From positions 85,763 to 111,493 of the forward strand of contig MU647270.1 of assembly GCA_026770585.1 (NCBI GenBank): a DNA stretch of 25,731 bases, in the 5' to 3' direction. A program made the translations under genes and the position numbers. The stretch is from Baffinella frigidus (taxonomy: Eukaryota; Cryptophyceae; Cryptomonadales; Baffinellaceae). Positions 14,957 through 22,430 of this stretch are shown piece after piece. The notes below the pieces were generated by a model. That model did no database searches. It saw only the letters and a program-made list of their open reading frames with translations, and had not been told where the DNA came from. Position 1 is the stretch's first letter. The number at the start of each line of letters is the position of its first letter.

Positions 14957-15143
14957 TAGAGCTATTCCGGTAGGACTTGTCGCGTTTTCGAATTTGGGAT
15001 TTGAGAATTTCAGACTTCATTTGTACCATGCGATTTGAAACGGTGTGTTTTAAAACGTTTTACGACCTTTAAAACCTTTTTGAAGTCTGAAATCTTGAAA
15101 TCTCGAATTCGAAAACGCGACAAGTCCTACCGGAATGGCTCTA
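14957..15143. mobile_element. MITE-like element, single copy (TAGAGCTATTCCGG ends)
   Basis: Arms of about 70 bp: TAGAGCTATTCCGGTAGGAC, TTGTCGCGTTTTCGAATT and CAGACTTCA with complements at the right. The right arm has CTCGAATTCGAAAACGCGAC. The interior includes CATTTGTACCATG and TTTTACGACCTTTA. No coding is seen. Confidence 0.85.
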
Positions 15144-15253
15144 GAGTAAACTCAATACCTCTCCAGAGGGATTCTCAGATAATTTCTCTCTCACATATGG
15201 GAGTTTATTTCAGGTTTCAGAGCAACCTGCATCCCATAATAGTGGGATTTCAA

Positions 15254-15386
15254 AGGGAAACAGTTTTAAGTAAAAACTTTATGGCAATGAAATTTACTAC
15301 ACAGAATGAGTGTTACTAGTAATATTAAAGCCTTTGTGTAGTAATTTTCATTGAATCAAAAGTTTTAAATCAGAACCGTTTTCCTA
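15254..15386. mobile_element. MITE-like element with ACTACACA core
   Basis: AGGGAAACAGTTTTAAGTAA pairs imperfectly with the right arm ending AGAACCGTTTTCCT. The core GGCAATGAAATTTACTACAC and TGTGTAGTAATTTTCATTG is the same as in families D and G, with unrelated arms. It ends 15 bp before a splice-like acceptor. Confidence 0.7.
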
Positions 15387-15402
15387 TGAGATTCTCCCGT
15401 AG

Positions 15403-15440
15403 GGAACCCGGACGCGCTCCGGGGTGCTGATCCGCGTGGA
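15403..15440 (+). pseudogene. Frameshifted ankyrin exon copy
   Basis: After CTCCCGTAG the sequence GGAACCCGGACGCGCTCCGG matches the exon at 15883-15945 (GNAEALRVLIHAG), but one extra G (CGGGGTGCTG versus CGGGTGCTG) shifts the frame to a TGA. The rest of the exon is lost into CCATCAACAACCCC and repeat DNA. Confidence 0.75.
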
Positions 15441-15455
15441 TGACCATCAACAACC

Positions 15456-15655
15456 CCATAAACCCTAAACTTGAGAGTTTGCAACCCCATAAACCCTAAA
15501 CCCTAAACCCTAAACCCTGAACCCTGAACCCTAAACTCTAAACCCTAAACCCGAAACCCGAAACCCGAAACCCAAAACCCAAAACCCGAAACCCGAAACC
15601 CGAAACCCTAAACCCTAAACCCTACACCCTAAACCATCAACCCTAAACCTCACTC
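15456..15655 (+). repeat. Telomere-like array, CCCTAAA then CCCGAAA
   Basis: CCCTAAA units (15488-15550) give way to CCCGAAA (15550-15605) and back. Following DNA to 15748 is unassigned. Confidence 0.9.
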
Positions 15656-15748
15656 ACCGCCCTCGAAACAACCCAACACCGTGTAATTCAAGTCGACGAT
15701 TTGGTCCAAATCCAGAACTGTCAGCGTTTGCCACGGTTTTTTTATTGC

Positions 15749-15850
15749 TAAACCCTACACCCTACACCCTACACCCTACACCCTACACCCTACACCCTAC
15801 ACCCTACACCCTACACCCTACACCCTACACCCTACACCCTACACCCTGAA
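15749..15850 (+). repeat. Pure CCCTACA variant array
   Basis: About 14 consecutive CCCTACA units occur without interruption. A single-variant array this pure implies expansion of one mutant unit rather than random mutation of CCCTAAA. Confidence 0.97.
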
Positions 15851-15882
15851 TCGTACACCCTTAGTGAAGCTCTCCCCCGCAG

Positions 15883-15945
15883 GGAACGCGGAGGCGCTGC
15901 GGGTGCTGATCCACGCGGGCGCCTCGCTCATCACTCTCGACGCAG
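15883..15945 (+). CDS. Ankyrin-repeat exon (63 nt, phase 1-1)
   Basis: Between TCCCCCGCAG and CGCAG-GTCTAG the frame reads GNAEALRVLIHAGASLITLD, then A and a split Gly. This is a textbook ankyrin second helix and loop (GNxEALRVLIxAGASxxxxD). Both borders are phase 1, as in 13659-13751, so the two exons are compatible in one transcript. Fragments recur at 15403 (frameshifted) and 16570-16583 (GCCCTCGACGCAG-GTCT). Confidence 0.82.
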
Positions 15946-16393
15946 GTCTAGCGTCTAGCCGCACCCTACACCCTGGACCGTTGCAGCCAGACCGAACGCC
16001 TCTCATATAGCACTACCAGCCAGTCCTACGGTAGGAGGTCCTAGGCAGTGACTGGCAGGCGTTTGCATCACCGTGTGGGTCCCACAGGTCCAACAGGTCC
16101 CACACCTGTCTGTTTTGCATCACCTTTCGTGGTCGCTAGGATCTGACTGCACCACACTGGCCCCTGGGGCAGCCGTTCTCTGTGCTCGTGTCAAGAGCAA
16201 AGATGTTGATGGCGTTGCGCACAGACCGGGGTATTGTCACCGTACGATTCGTACGACGATAGTAATAGTTATAGTAATAGTTATAGCAATAGGTACAGGC
16301 CGGGACTCGTGGTCAGTATCCTGATATTGAGGCTTCGTACGACCCGTTTTATTCATGGTTCTTGATTTTGAGTGATGCTTAGCTGCGGTTGCT
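15946..16393. other. Intron-like stretch with possible eroded exon
   Basis: A CCTACGGTAGGAGGTCCTAG fragment (16025-16044) is a remnant of the family C/E core. The frame near 16168-16215 reads GAAVLCARVKSKDVDGVAHR, vaguely ankyrin-like (GAxVxxxxxDxDGxTxxH), without clear splice borders. A short (ATAGTT)n tract lies at 16258-16292. Confidence 0.35.
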
Positions 16394-16561
16394 GATCTCA
16401 TCCGGACGAGTATTCATAATGAATACGATTTTGGTGTATCTTAAGGGGTATAAATAAGACAGTCGTCTATCTAGACTTCATTTAGAGCCTTAAGATGCAC
16501 GAGAATCGGATCGGATATCCCCGAAATCGTATTCATTATGAATACTCGTCCGGATGAGATC
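16394..16561. mobile_element. Family D arms with an unrelated core
   Basis: The arms GATCTCATCCGGACGAGTAT and TCATAATGAATACGATTT are perfectly paired. The interior lacks the ACTACACA core and instead has another inverted pair (ATCTTAAGG / CCTTAAGAT). It shows arm-core exchange relative to 3851-3999 and 10485-10631. Confidence 0.88.
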
Positions 16562-16599
16562 CGCGCAGGCGCCCTCGACGCAGGTCTCAACGCCTCTTA

Positions 16600-16703
16600 T
16601 ATCCCCTGAGTGCCCATAGGGTGAATATTCACCCTAACTCGCCCTAGGCAGGTCCTAGGGCCCTACCGTAGGGCGTATGAGCCTACTGGCCACTTGAGGG
16701 ATA
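16600..16703. mobile_element. Inverted-repeat element, family E
   Basis: TATCCCCTGAGTGCCCA and TGGCCACTTGAGGGATA form the ends. The core CCTAGGCAGGTCCTAGGGCC is identical to 10298-10401 and 21808-21911. An internal small palindrome GGGTGAATATTCACCC is present. Confidence 0.9.
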
Positions 16704-16776
16704 GTACTTTCGCAGGTCTGAATCTTCTTTTCTATTGCTGGCTTGCTCTCGGCGGCTGGGTGCTGTCTCATTCACT

Positions 16777-16855
16777 GGACTGCTACTCTGGACTGCTACT
16801 CTGGACTGTTACTCTGGACTGTTACTCTGGACTGTTATCTTACTCTGGACTGCTA
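16777..16855. repeat. 13-bp minisatellite
   Basis: About six units of GGACTGCTACTCT or GGACTGTTACTCT. One + strand frame crosses it without stops, but nothing suggests it is coding. Confidence 0.9.
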
Positions 16856-16897
16856 CGCTGGCCTCATTCACTGAGACTGCGTCACTGGGGTACGCGC

Positions 16898-17110
16898 TGA
16901 AGCTCAGCACTTAGCTTACACCCTCAACCCTACACCCTCGTCACGAGCTCGAGCTCAGCACTTAGCGTCACGAGCTAAGTGCTGGGGTAGCCAAGTGCTG
17001 AGCTCCAGGTCGTACCCTGGGGTTCAAACCCCAGGGTACAGTAGCTCGTACCCCAGTTTCTCGTAGATCGTACCCCAGTTTCTCGTACTGGGGTACCAGC
17101 TGAAGCACAG
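16898..17110. repeat. Cluster of nested inverted repeats
   Basis: Variants of GAGCTCAGCACTTAGC occur in both orientations (16910, 16945, 16974, 16995). They are followed by the 28-bp hairpin GTACCCTGGGG-TTCAAA-CCCCAGGGTAC (17013-17040) and several GTACCCCAGTTTCTCGTA repeats. The region could form branched structures. Function is unknown. Confidence 0.75.
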
Positions 17111-17231
17111 CACTGAGTTTTTCCAAGGTTGGATTCACAGTCTATTTTTGTAAAAGCGTTGATTGATTGGTTATGGGCAAATAGAATTTCTTATCACGCA
17201 ATTGGATCAAACCAGTGATAGTTATGATAGG

Positions 17232-17423
17232 GCAGGTCTCTCATTAGATGACACGATTCAGACCTCGAAAAGCAGGAACGCATTCAGTTCAGTCAGCGTG
17301 TGTAGTAAATTTGATTAAATTTGTGTAGTAATTTTGATTGAGTTACTACACAAGTGTTCTGAAATGGTCGAATTATTTGATGCTTTCCGACCCGGAAAGT
17401 GTGTCAACTAATGAGAGACCTGC
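17232..17423. mobile_element. MITE-like element (GCAGGTCTCTCATTAG ends)
   Basis: GCAGGTCTCTCATTAGATGA and the complementary right end (GTGTCAACTAATGAGAGACC TGC) form the termini. The core repeats GTGTAGTAAATTTGAT and TTACTACACAAG, the ACTACACA core in a third arm context. Confidence 0.8.
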
Positions 17424-17490
17424 TCTCAAGCGTTTGTAGTAGTGAAGCATGTGTGGGGCGTTAGTGGTAACGCGTGTGGGGCGCGCGCAG

Positions 17491-17593
17491 AGGGCAACAC
17501 GGCACTGCACCACGCCTCAAGAGGAGGCTTCCAGATGCCCGTCGCCGTCCTCCTCGACGCGGTCACCCCCCTCTTCGAATCCACTCCAGTCGA
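17491..17593 (+). CDS. Ankyrin-repeat exon, interrupted at its 3' end
   Basis: After the acceptor GGCGCGCGCAG the frame reads EGNTALHHASRGGFQMPVAV, then LLDAVTPLFE. GNTALHHASRGG is the first helix of an ankyrin repeat and VAVLLDAV the second. No donor is visible before the inserted element at 17594, so the exon is probably broken by it unless the element is spliced out or read through. Partial copies (GGCTTCCAGATGCCCGT) occur at 17910 and 18010. Confidence 0.72.
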
Positions 17594-17744
17594 GAAACGA
17601 CCCGAAATGAGGGTAGTTTATCCTACGGGCTCCCTACCGTAGGAAGAGGGGCTCCTATGACCTGTTCCTAGGAGACCTACCTCCTACGGTAGGCCTGGTC
17701 ATAGGAGATCCGTAGGCTAAACTACCCTAATTTCGGGTCGTTTC
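17594..17744. mobile_element. Family C-related element inserted in an ankyrin exon
   Basis: GAAACGACCCGAAATGAGGG and complement form the ends, with TAGTTTATCCTACGG / CCGTAGGCTAAACTA and CTACCGTAGG / CCTACGGTAGG inside. The arm order parallels family C, but the outer bases differ, so this is a sister subfamily. Confidence 0.87.
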
Positions 17745-18006
17745 CCTTTGAACTCCTCTGTGTCTGGCTGATTTGGCATAAGCCCCGCCCTTCCTAATTC
17801 TGGCGGCAACCTGATTCCGGCATTCCGTATCAGCCTACTGTATTGCGTGTGGTAGCGCCCTGCGGAATGGTGTAATTCGGTTGACGCCGGAATTAGCACG
17901 CTGCGGGAGGAGGCTTCCAGATGCTTGGTTCGGGTGACCCGAGGGGTTGGGCTTTGGGGTTTGGGCGTTGGGCTCTGGGCGTTGGGATTTGGGGTGAGCA
18001 TCGAGG
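17745..18006. other. Exon-duplicate spacer with G-strand repeat
   Basis: A partial exon copy GGAGGCTTCCAGATGC lies at 17909-17924 and runs into G-rich TTGGGCTTTGGGGT-type units (17945-17997). The rest is unassigned. Confidence 0.5.
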
Positions 18007-18075
18007 GGAGGCTTCCAGATGCCCGTTGCCGTCCTCCTTGACGCGGTCACACCCCTCTTCGATAATAACCACGAT
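18007..18075 (+). pseudogene. Partial copy of the 17491 ankyrin exon
   Basis: GGAGGCTTCCAGATGCCCGT to CCCCTCTTCGA encodes GGFQMPVAVLLDAVTPLFD, differing from 17491-17593 by a few silent changes. It then reads NNHDP and stops where a CCCTGAA array begins. The 5' half (GNTALHHA) and acceptor are absent. Confidence 0.65.
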
Positions 18076-18242
18076 CCCTGAACCCTGAACCCTGAACCCT
18101 GAACCCTGAACCCTGAACCCTGAACCCTGAACCCTGAACCCTGAACCCTGAACCCTGAACCCTGAACCCAAAACCCAAAACCCCAAACCTTGAACCCCAA
18201 ACCCCAAACCCCAAACCCCAAACCCCAAACCCCAAACCCACC
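18076..18242 (+). repeat. Pure CCCTGAA array followed by CCCCAAA array
   Basis: Thirteen or so uninterrupted CCCTGAA units (to about 18166), then CCCAAAA and CCCCAAA units (18190-18238), meet without intermediates. The block ends ACCCACCAG, a possible acceptor. Confidence 0.97.
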
Positions 18243-18244
18243 AG

Positions 18245-18307
18245 GGAGCGCCGATGGGCGTGAAAAACATCCACTTTTTACAAACGCCCCTCATGCTCGC
18301 CGCGATG
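18245..18307 (+). CDS. Ankyrin-repeat exon (TPLMLAAMRS)
   Basis: One frame from the acceptor ACCCACCAG reads GAPMGVKNIHFLQTPLMLAA, then MRS. TPLMLAAMRS is a clear ankyrin first helix. A weak donor GATGAG-GTCCGC is possible at 18307. If unused, the frame runs on to a stop at about 18360. A diverged copy (LHTPLMIAAMRS) at 18676-18725 is interrupted by a family G element. Confidence 0.6.
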
Positions 18308-18464
18308 AGGTCCGCCCTGAGAAAAATCTCCAAACCAGAACGCACCGCTTTACAAATCTGATTCCACATCCTGGTACTTCGGAATTTCAGATCCTTTTGC
18401 CAGTAACAATCTTCCCTGGAAATCCGGGTGAGATTCGCGTCGGTCGCATTTAAGTTCAAAGGCT

Positions 18465-18625
18465 CGCAACCTATAATTAGTTTTGTAAAGCAACTCGTTC
18501 TGGTACAAATTATAAAACAAGGTCCATTTAAAACTAAAAAGGGCTCCAATTCCTTTTTAAGCGAGGTCTTGTTTTATAATTTGTACCAGGAACGAGTTAC
18601 TTTACAAAACTAATTATAGGTTGCG
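18465..18625. mobile_element. MITE-like element, single copy, long perfect arms
   Basis: CGCAACCTATAATTAGTTTT, GTAAAGCAACTCGTTC and GGTACAAATTATAAAACAAG pair with the right arm with only two or three mismatches over about 60 bp. A GGGCTCCAATTCC string in the loop also occurs in the family B element near 8428. Confidence 0.9.
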
Positions 18626-18675
18626 CCGCTATTAAAGTGGCTTCTTCTTCTCCTCCTCCAATACAAGCCTCAGAT

Positions 18676-18725
18676 CTTCTATTTGACTTCCTACATACGC
18701 CTCTCATGATCGCCGCGATGCGGTC
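18676..18725 (+). pseudogene. Ankyrin exon copy split by a family G element
   Basis: The frame LLFDFLHTPLMIAAMRS is a diverged duplicate of 18245-18307. At CGGTC it is cut by the element at 18726-18857, after which GGTCAGTCCCAAG continues. The unfilled arrangement ATGCGGTCAGTCCCAAG occurs at 18954-18970. There is no clear acceptor. Confidence 0.6.
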
Positions 18726-18857
18726 TTATCCGGGGAAACCTATTTTTCTTTAGTTTGATGGCAAGGAAAATTACTACACAAATGCTATAATATTACTAAT
18801 AATGTGTAGTAATTTTCCTTGCCATCAAACTAAAGAAAAATAGGTTTCCCCGGATAA
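18726..18857. mobile_element. MITE-like element, family G, with GGTC target duplication
   Basis: 132 bp with perfect arms of more than 50 bp (TTATCCGGGGAAACCTATTT, TTCTTTAGTTTGATGGC and onward). GGTC lies on both sides (18722-18725 and 18858-18861). The related unfilled sequence at 18954-18970 shows a single GGTC. The arms are almost identical to 12328-12467. Confidence 0.95.
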
Positions 18858-19204
18858 GGTCAGTCCCAAGTTTTGAATTTGGCCCGAGCAAATTGCATCA
18901 GTCCTTTCGATCATGGGTCGTTCTCCAATTAATCTGCACTGATTCTTGCCGGCATGCGGTCAGTCCCAAGCTCTTTCTGGTTCTCCAACAAGTCTCAGCC
19001 CTGAAACCTCAACCCTCAACCCTACACCCTCAACCCTACACCCTCAACCCATCCTGCACCCCACACCATACACCATACACCCTACACCCTACACCCTACA
19101 CCCTACACCCTACACCAGATGTCTCTGCTCAAACATAGCCTCCGCTAGGTAGGAACACATGGCGACCGTGTCGGTATGAATAACGGTCTCTCACTCTCAT
19201 AGGC
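18858..19204. other. Duplicated unique DNA and telomere-like block
   Basis: ATGCGGTCAGTCCCAAG and TTCTCCAA segments show that 18900-18995 duplicates the filled-site region. Bases 19008-19115 are CCCTCAA then CCCTACA units. The remainder resembles 356-420. No exon is supported. Confidence 0.55.
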
Positions 19205-19354
19205 TAACGGCCGGAAAATGGGGTAGTTAGGCCTACGGCATTGCCTAGGACCTCCTACCGTAGGCCGAGGGATCCTAGGACCAAAACGTCTCGGCCTACG
19301 GTAGGAGGTCGTACGCAATCCCGTAGGCGTAACTACCACATTTTCAGGCCGTTA
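19205..19354. mobile_element. MITE-like element, family C
   Basis: TAACGGCCGGAAAATGGGGT and complement at the ends with the usual CCTAGGACC-CTACCGTAGGC core. A few substitutions lie in the right arm (GTACGCAATCCC). Confidence 0.9.
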
Positions 19355-19900
19355 CCCTACTAACTCGGGGCCCTGGTCCGGCGGGGGCTTTTTACAAATG
19401 TAACAAGCCGACCTTTTGTCAAAGTGGCTTGTACAAAGCGAGTAGCTGATAACCGCGAAGCGAAATTTAGTACCACGAAATGAAACGTTGCGTTCTGAAA
19501 TTTTGAGTAATGACCTGGCGTGGTTCGACAGGGGGCACACGGCGTGTGTCCCCTCCAGGCGCAAGGCTGACCGCAGGGCCTTGGTTCGGCATTTCCTGCC
19601 CGAAAATCCCTTCGTAGCCCGCTTTTTGGTGTAAAGTAACTCGCTGACAGTCGTAACGCAAAACGCTCTTTCGGCAGGGGACACACGGCGTGTGTCTTGC
19701 AGCTGGTATCCCGCGGGGCTTCTACGTCCCTTCAAGACGCCCAGGGTGCGGGGAAGGGTTCAGGGTTTCGGGCTTATGGTTCAGGGTTTTCGGGCTTATG
19801 GTTCAGGGTCAAAAGTTGAAGTCGTGTGCTGGCTTTTGGTGGAACGTCACAGCAAGATGCTCAGAGTGCTGCTGCCCTTCCAATGTTGACGTTCATAGTC
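19355..19900. other. Unassigned stretch
   Basis: Overlapping minus-strand frames are open, but no domain is recognisable. CACACGGCGTGTGTC (19538-19553 and 19682-19697) is an imperfect palindrome that occurs twice. GGGCTTATGGTTCAGGGT is tandemly doubled at about 19769-19808. Confidence 0.4.
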
Positions 19901-20036
19901 TAACGTCCTGAAAATGGGGTAGTTAGGCCTACGGCATTGCCTAAGACCTCCTACCGTAGGCCGAGGGATCCTAGGACCAAAAAGTTTCAGCCTACGGTAG
20001 GAGGTCCTAGGCAATGTCTTAGGCCTAACTAGCCCA
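19901..20036. mobile_element. Family C element truncated at the right
   Basis: It starts TAACGTCCTGAAAATGGGGT and proceeds through the core, but after GCCTAACTAGCCCA the right terminal arm (ATTTTCAGGCCGTTA) is missing. Confidence 0.85.
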
Positions 20037-20154
20037 GGGTGTTGCTGCCACGCCAGATTCCAGGAAGGTGTCGCCGAAAGTCAATTCCCCCTGAAGGCAG
20101 TTGTTTTCAAAAGTCAAATACCGTACCAGGGTACGGTATTAAGACAGTCACCAC

Positions 20155-20350
20155 CCTCCTCCAGTCTGGCGTGCTGCCCTCCCAAAGTTGACGTGTCGGG
20201 TGACTTTTGGGGTGCCAGCTTCGTCGACGTTTGCCGGTGTTGGATAGTTTTGGCGTCAAAAGACAGAGGGAGCGGAGCTTCTGCGTCACTTCAAGACGCC
20301 CAGGGTGCTGGGCATCCCAAAGTTGACGTGTTAGGTGACTTTTGGGGAAG
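20155..20350. repeat. Imperfect direct duplication with AAGTTGAC motifs
   Basis: CCCAAAGTTGACGTGTCGGG with TGACTTTTGGGG (20182-20216) recurs as CCCAAAGTTGACGTGTTAGG with TGACTTTTGGGG (20316-20346). CTTCAAGACGCCCAGGGTG (20288) also occurs at 19729. A palindrome ATACCGTACC-AG-GGTACGGTAT lies nearby at about 20117-20138. Confidence 0.75.
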
Positions 20351-20588
20351 TGCGGGTTTCGCGTCTGTTGGCGGCCGAAAATCATCAAACAATCCACCAA
20401 CCCTCACGGGCTGGGCAAATCGACGATTTTCGAATCTCAATTTCAAGGCAAAATGGCTCCACGGACGCCGGAATCCGGCGGCCTCCAAGGGAAATACGTG
20501 ACATCAAATTCGACGATTTGCCCAGGCTGTGAGGTTTGGTGGATGCCAAACGGTGACAGATTGGTACCAGCATGCTCGATACGTTTCA
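20351..20588. other. Unassigned stretch
   Basis: Several overlapping frames are open on both strands and no domain is seen. ATCGACGATTTTCGAATC and TTCGACGATTTGCCCAG recall the GACGATTTGG strings at 9984 and 15696. Confidence 0.3.
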
Positions 20589-20734
20589 ATCTCAGAAAAC
20601 GAGTTCTAAAACTCGTTTTCTTAAGTCAATTCCCTTACGAATTCGTCAACTTATTCTTTACTCTCCGCATAACTTGACAAATTTGTAGGGGAATTGACTT
20701 GAGAAAACGAGTTTTAGAACTCGTTTTCTGAGAT
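20589..20734. mobile_element. MITE-like element with nested palindromic arms
   Basis: The ends ATCTCAGAAAACGAGTTCTA and complement form about 50-bp arms. Each arm itself contains a palindrome (AAAACGAGTT-CTAA-AACTCGTTTT), so both intra-arm and inter-arm folding are possible. AAGTCAATTCCC / GGGAATTGACTT follows. Confidence 0.9.
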
Positions 20735-20772
20735 AAGTTTGCCAGTGTTTCGTTCCGTGGCTAACAGATGCG

Positions 20773-20938
20773 AACCACACAGCGGACTTCGGAGGGATTT
20801 TTAATAACCCCTAAGCGATAAAACATAGGACCTTACGGTAGGCAATCCGTAGTGGCATAGGGGGGGGTTCCTACGGATACGGTAACGGAAACTCGGCCCG
20901 ATTTGGGCCGAAAATCCCTTCGTAGCCCGCTGAGTGAC
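20773..20938. mobile_element. Inverted-repeat element, family F
   Basis: CCACACAGCGGACTTCGGAG at the left and CTTCGTAGCCCGCTGAGTG at the right. The inside has ACCCCTAAGCGATAAAACAT, CCTTACGGTAGGCAATCCG and GGCCCGATTTGGGCC, matching 24952-25118 closely. Confidence 0.88.
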
Positions 20939-21310
20939 AGCGTCGTCGGCATTCACCGCTGTTGAATAGTTTTCCTGTCGAAAGACACGGATGAGGGGGC
21001 GTTGGTTAGGTCCCAGGCAGGTCCTAGGGCCCTGCGGTAGGGCGTATGAGCCTACTTGCCACTGGATAGGCCTGTATATAGCCAGGGTACAGTGGACCTA
21101 CCCGAACACATACCCGTCGGGGCCGGACTGATTGAGTATGTGTGGAGGGTAGGTATGCGTTACGGTGTCCACCCTTCAGGCATACTTCCTTGCAGGGGGA
21201 AATCGGGGGCCGGCCGAAGGAGTATGTGTGGAGGGTAAGTACGTGTTACGGTAGCCTGTGTTAGGGTAGGTGGACTGTACACCTTTCCACGCCAGATTGA
21301 TCGAGGGAAA
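20939..21310. other. Family E fragment and short duplication
   Basis: A family E fragment (CCCAGGCAGGTCCTAGGGCC and GTAGGGCGTATGAGCCTAC) lies at 21003-21068. GTATGTGTGGAGGGTAGGTA (21136) is repeated at 21220 (GTATGTGTGGAGGGTAAGTA). No gene is supported. Confidence 0.5.
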
Positions 21311-21516
21311 TCGACGTCCCCAGACCACACGAGGCTATCCATGCGAACAGAATAAAAGAACATTTTAAAATTTGTGGGGAAATGATCACGTTTCCGTACG
21401 GATGTCCGGACGGAAACGTGATCAAATGCTGACTTCTGGCGTGTTTCCTGGGCAATAATCCAATTATTAACTTATGAATCTGTTCGCATGGATAGCCTCG
21501 TGTGGGAGTCGACGTT
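21311..21516. mobile_element. Inverted-repeat element enclosing the conserved hairpin, copy 3
   Basis: CACACGAGGCTATCCATGCG and AACAGA pair perfectly with the right end. TCGACGT outside pairs less well. The hairpin CACGTTTCCG ... CGGAAACGTG occupies 21387-21420, followed by GCTGACTTCTGGCGTGTTTC as in the copies at 6971 and 9668. Confidence 0.87.
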
Positions 21517-21807
21517 GCACATCCACACGGTGGACTGCGAACCTTTTATCAACAGTCAACTTACCTGAAGACAATTAACTTTTAAGGATTTTTCCAATGC
21601 AAATTGGTCACGTGACACCCCGGAATCCGGGGTCAACGAAACCCTCGTAGCCCACCAAGTGGTAATACAGGAAGTAGGTGGTGGCCATGTCGGGGGAAGA
21701 CAGTAAGACCCCTAAACCCTAAACCCTCATCCCTCAACCCTTAACCCTAAACCCTGCAGAGCAGGTCACGGAGGAAGACAGTACGGCCCCTCCTAAAACC
21801 TAACCCC
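21517..21807. other. Unassigned DNA with small exon-like duplicates
   Basis: GGAAGACAGTAAGACCCC (21695) and GGAGGAAGACAGTACGGCCC (21770) are pieces of the exon at 22799-22850. Both adjoin short CCCTAAA blocks, the second after the acceptor AAACCCTGCAG (21749-21758). Confidence 0.55.
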
Positions 21808-21911
21808 TATCCCGTAAGTGACCAGTAGGCTCCTACGCCCTACCGTAGGGCCCTAGGACCTGCCTAGGGCGAGTTAGGGCGATTATTCACCCGTTGGTCA
21901 CTTGAGGGATA
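21808..21911. mobile_element. Inverted-repeat element, family E (reverse orientation)
   Basis: TATCCCGTAAGTGACCA and TGGTCACTTGAGGGATA at the ends, CTACCGTAGGGCCCTAGGAC and CTGCCTAGGGC inside. CCCC on both sides may be a target duplication or repeat background. Confidence 0.9.
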
Positions 21912-22305
21912 CCCCAATCCCTAATCCCTAAACCCTATGTCGGAGGACAGGCATCGTTCTGAATTTCTTCCGTCGGAATAGGTTTCCTACTCGAGGCTGG
22001 AAGAGGGAGTATTTTAAATGTGGGCTTGTTAAAATTTGTACCAGGCACGGGCGGGCTTGGTCACGTATCTAACAGAATTATGTTAGATACGTGACAAAAT
22101 GCACCTATTTGTGTGGAAATTACTACACACTCCTTCAAAATTACTACACGTCCGTGCACTTGTAAAGGAGACCCTATTTTAAAATAGTCACATTTCTAGC
22201 CTCGAGTGGTCGTCCCTGAAGTGTCCTATCAACTTTCAGCGGTAAGTTGACTTTTAAATCTTGCACTATCTCCTGATCCATAACCTGGAGCCTCCCCGCT
22301 GGCAG
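21912..22305. other. Repeat remnants and hairpin
   Basis: CCCTAAT and CCCTAAA units (21912-21937), a TTTGTACCAGG site (22036), a 36-bp hairpin (22060-22095) and two ATTACTACAC strings (22119 and 22140) are present. No gene is recognised. A minus-strand frame over 22174-22455 is the complement of the exon region. Confidence 0.45.
22060..22095. repeat. Perfect hairpin, 15-bp stem
   Basis: GTCACGTATCTAACA and TGTTAGATACGTGAC are separated by the six bases GAATTA. There is no poly-T follow-up that would suggest a terminator. It may be the inner part of an eroded element. Confidence 0.95.
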
Positions 22306-22355
22306 GACCGCGCTCCAGTGGGCTGAGCAGTGCATCTGGAGGGCTACCGCATTTG
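22306..22355 (+). CDS. Ankyrin-like exon (TALQWAEQC), copy 1
   Basis: After the acceptor CCCGCTGGCAG, the frame (first base completing a codon) reads TALQWAEQCIWRATAF and reaches a possible donor TTTG-GTGAAT. TALQWAEQ matches the TALHWAAx first helix. The upstream 25 bp and the first half are duplicated at 22660-22689 and 22799, where a foreign-looking insert separates them. Confidence 0.5.
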
Positions 22356-22430
22356 GTGAATCGAAAAGGCTGTCAGCCTTGGCAGCCTTTTTTGATCCAC
22401 CGCCGTTCGCTTCGACAGGAGGAAGACAGT

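Noticed and set aside
16955-17040. tRNA gene suggested by a GGGGTTCAAACCCC T-arm-like hairpin
   Set aside because: The hairpin continues as a 28-bp palindrome (GTACC ... GGTAC). No D-arm, anticodon arm or acceptor stem of proper spacing can be drawn upstream.
19352-19735. 127-codon minus-strand frame as a gene
   Set aside because: Three overlapping frames are open over the same interval, none has a domain, and the region contains duplicated palindromic strings. Compositional openness is the simpler explanation.
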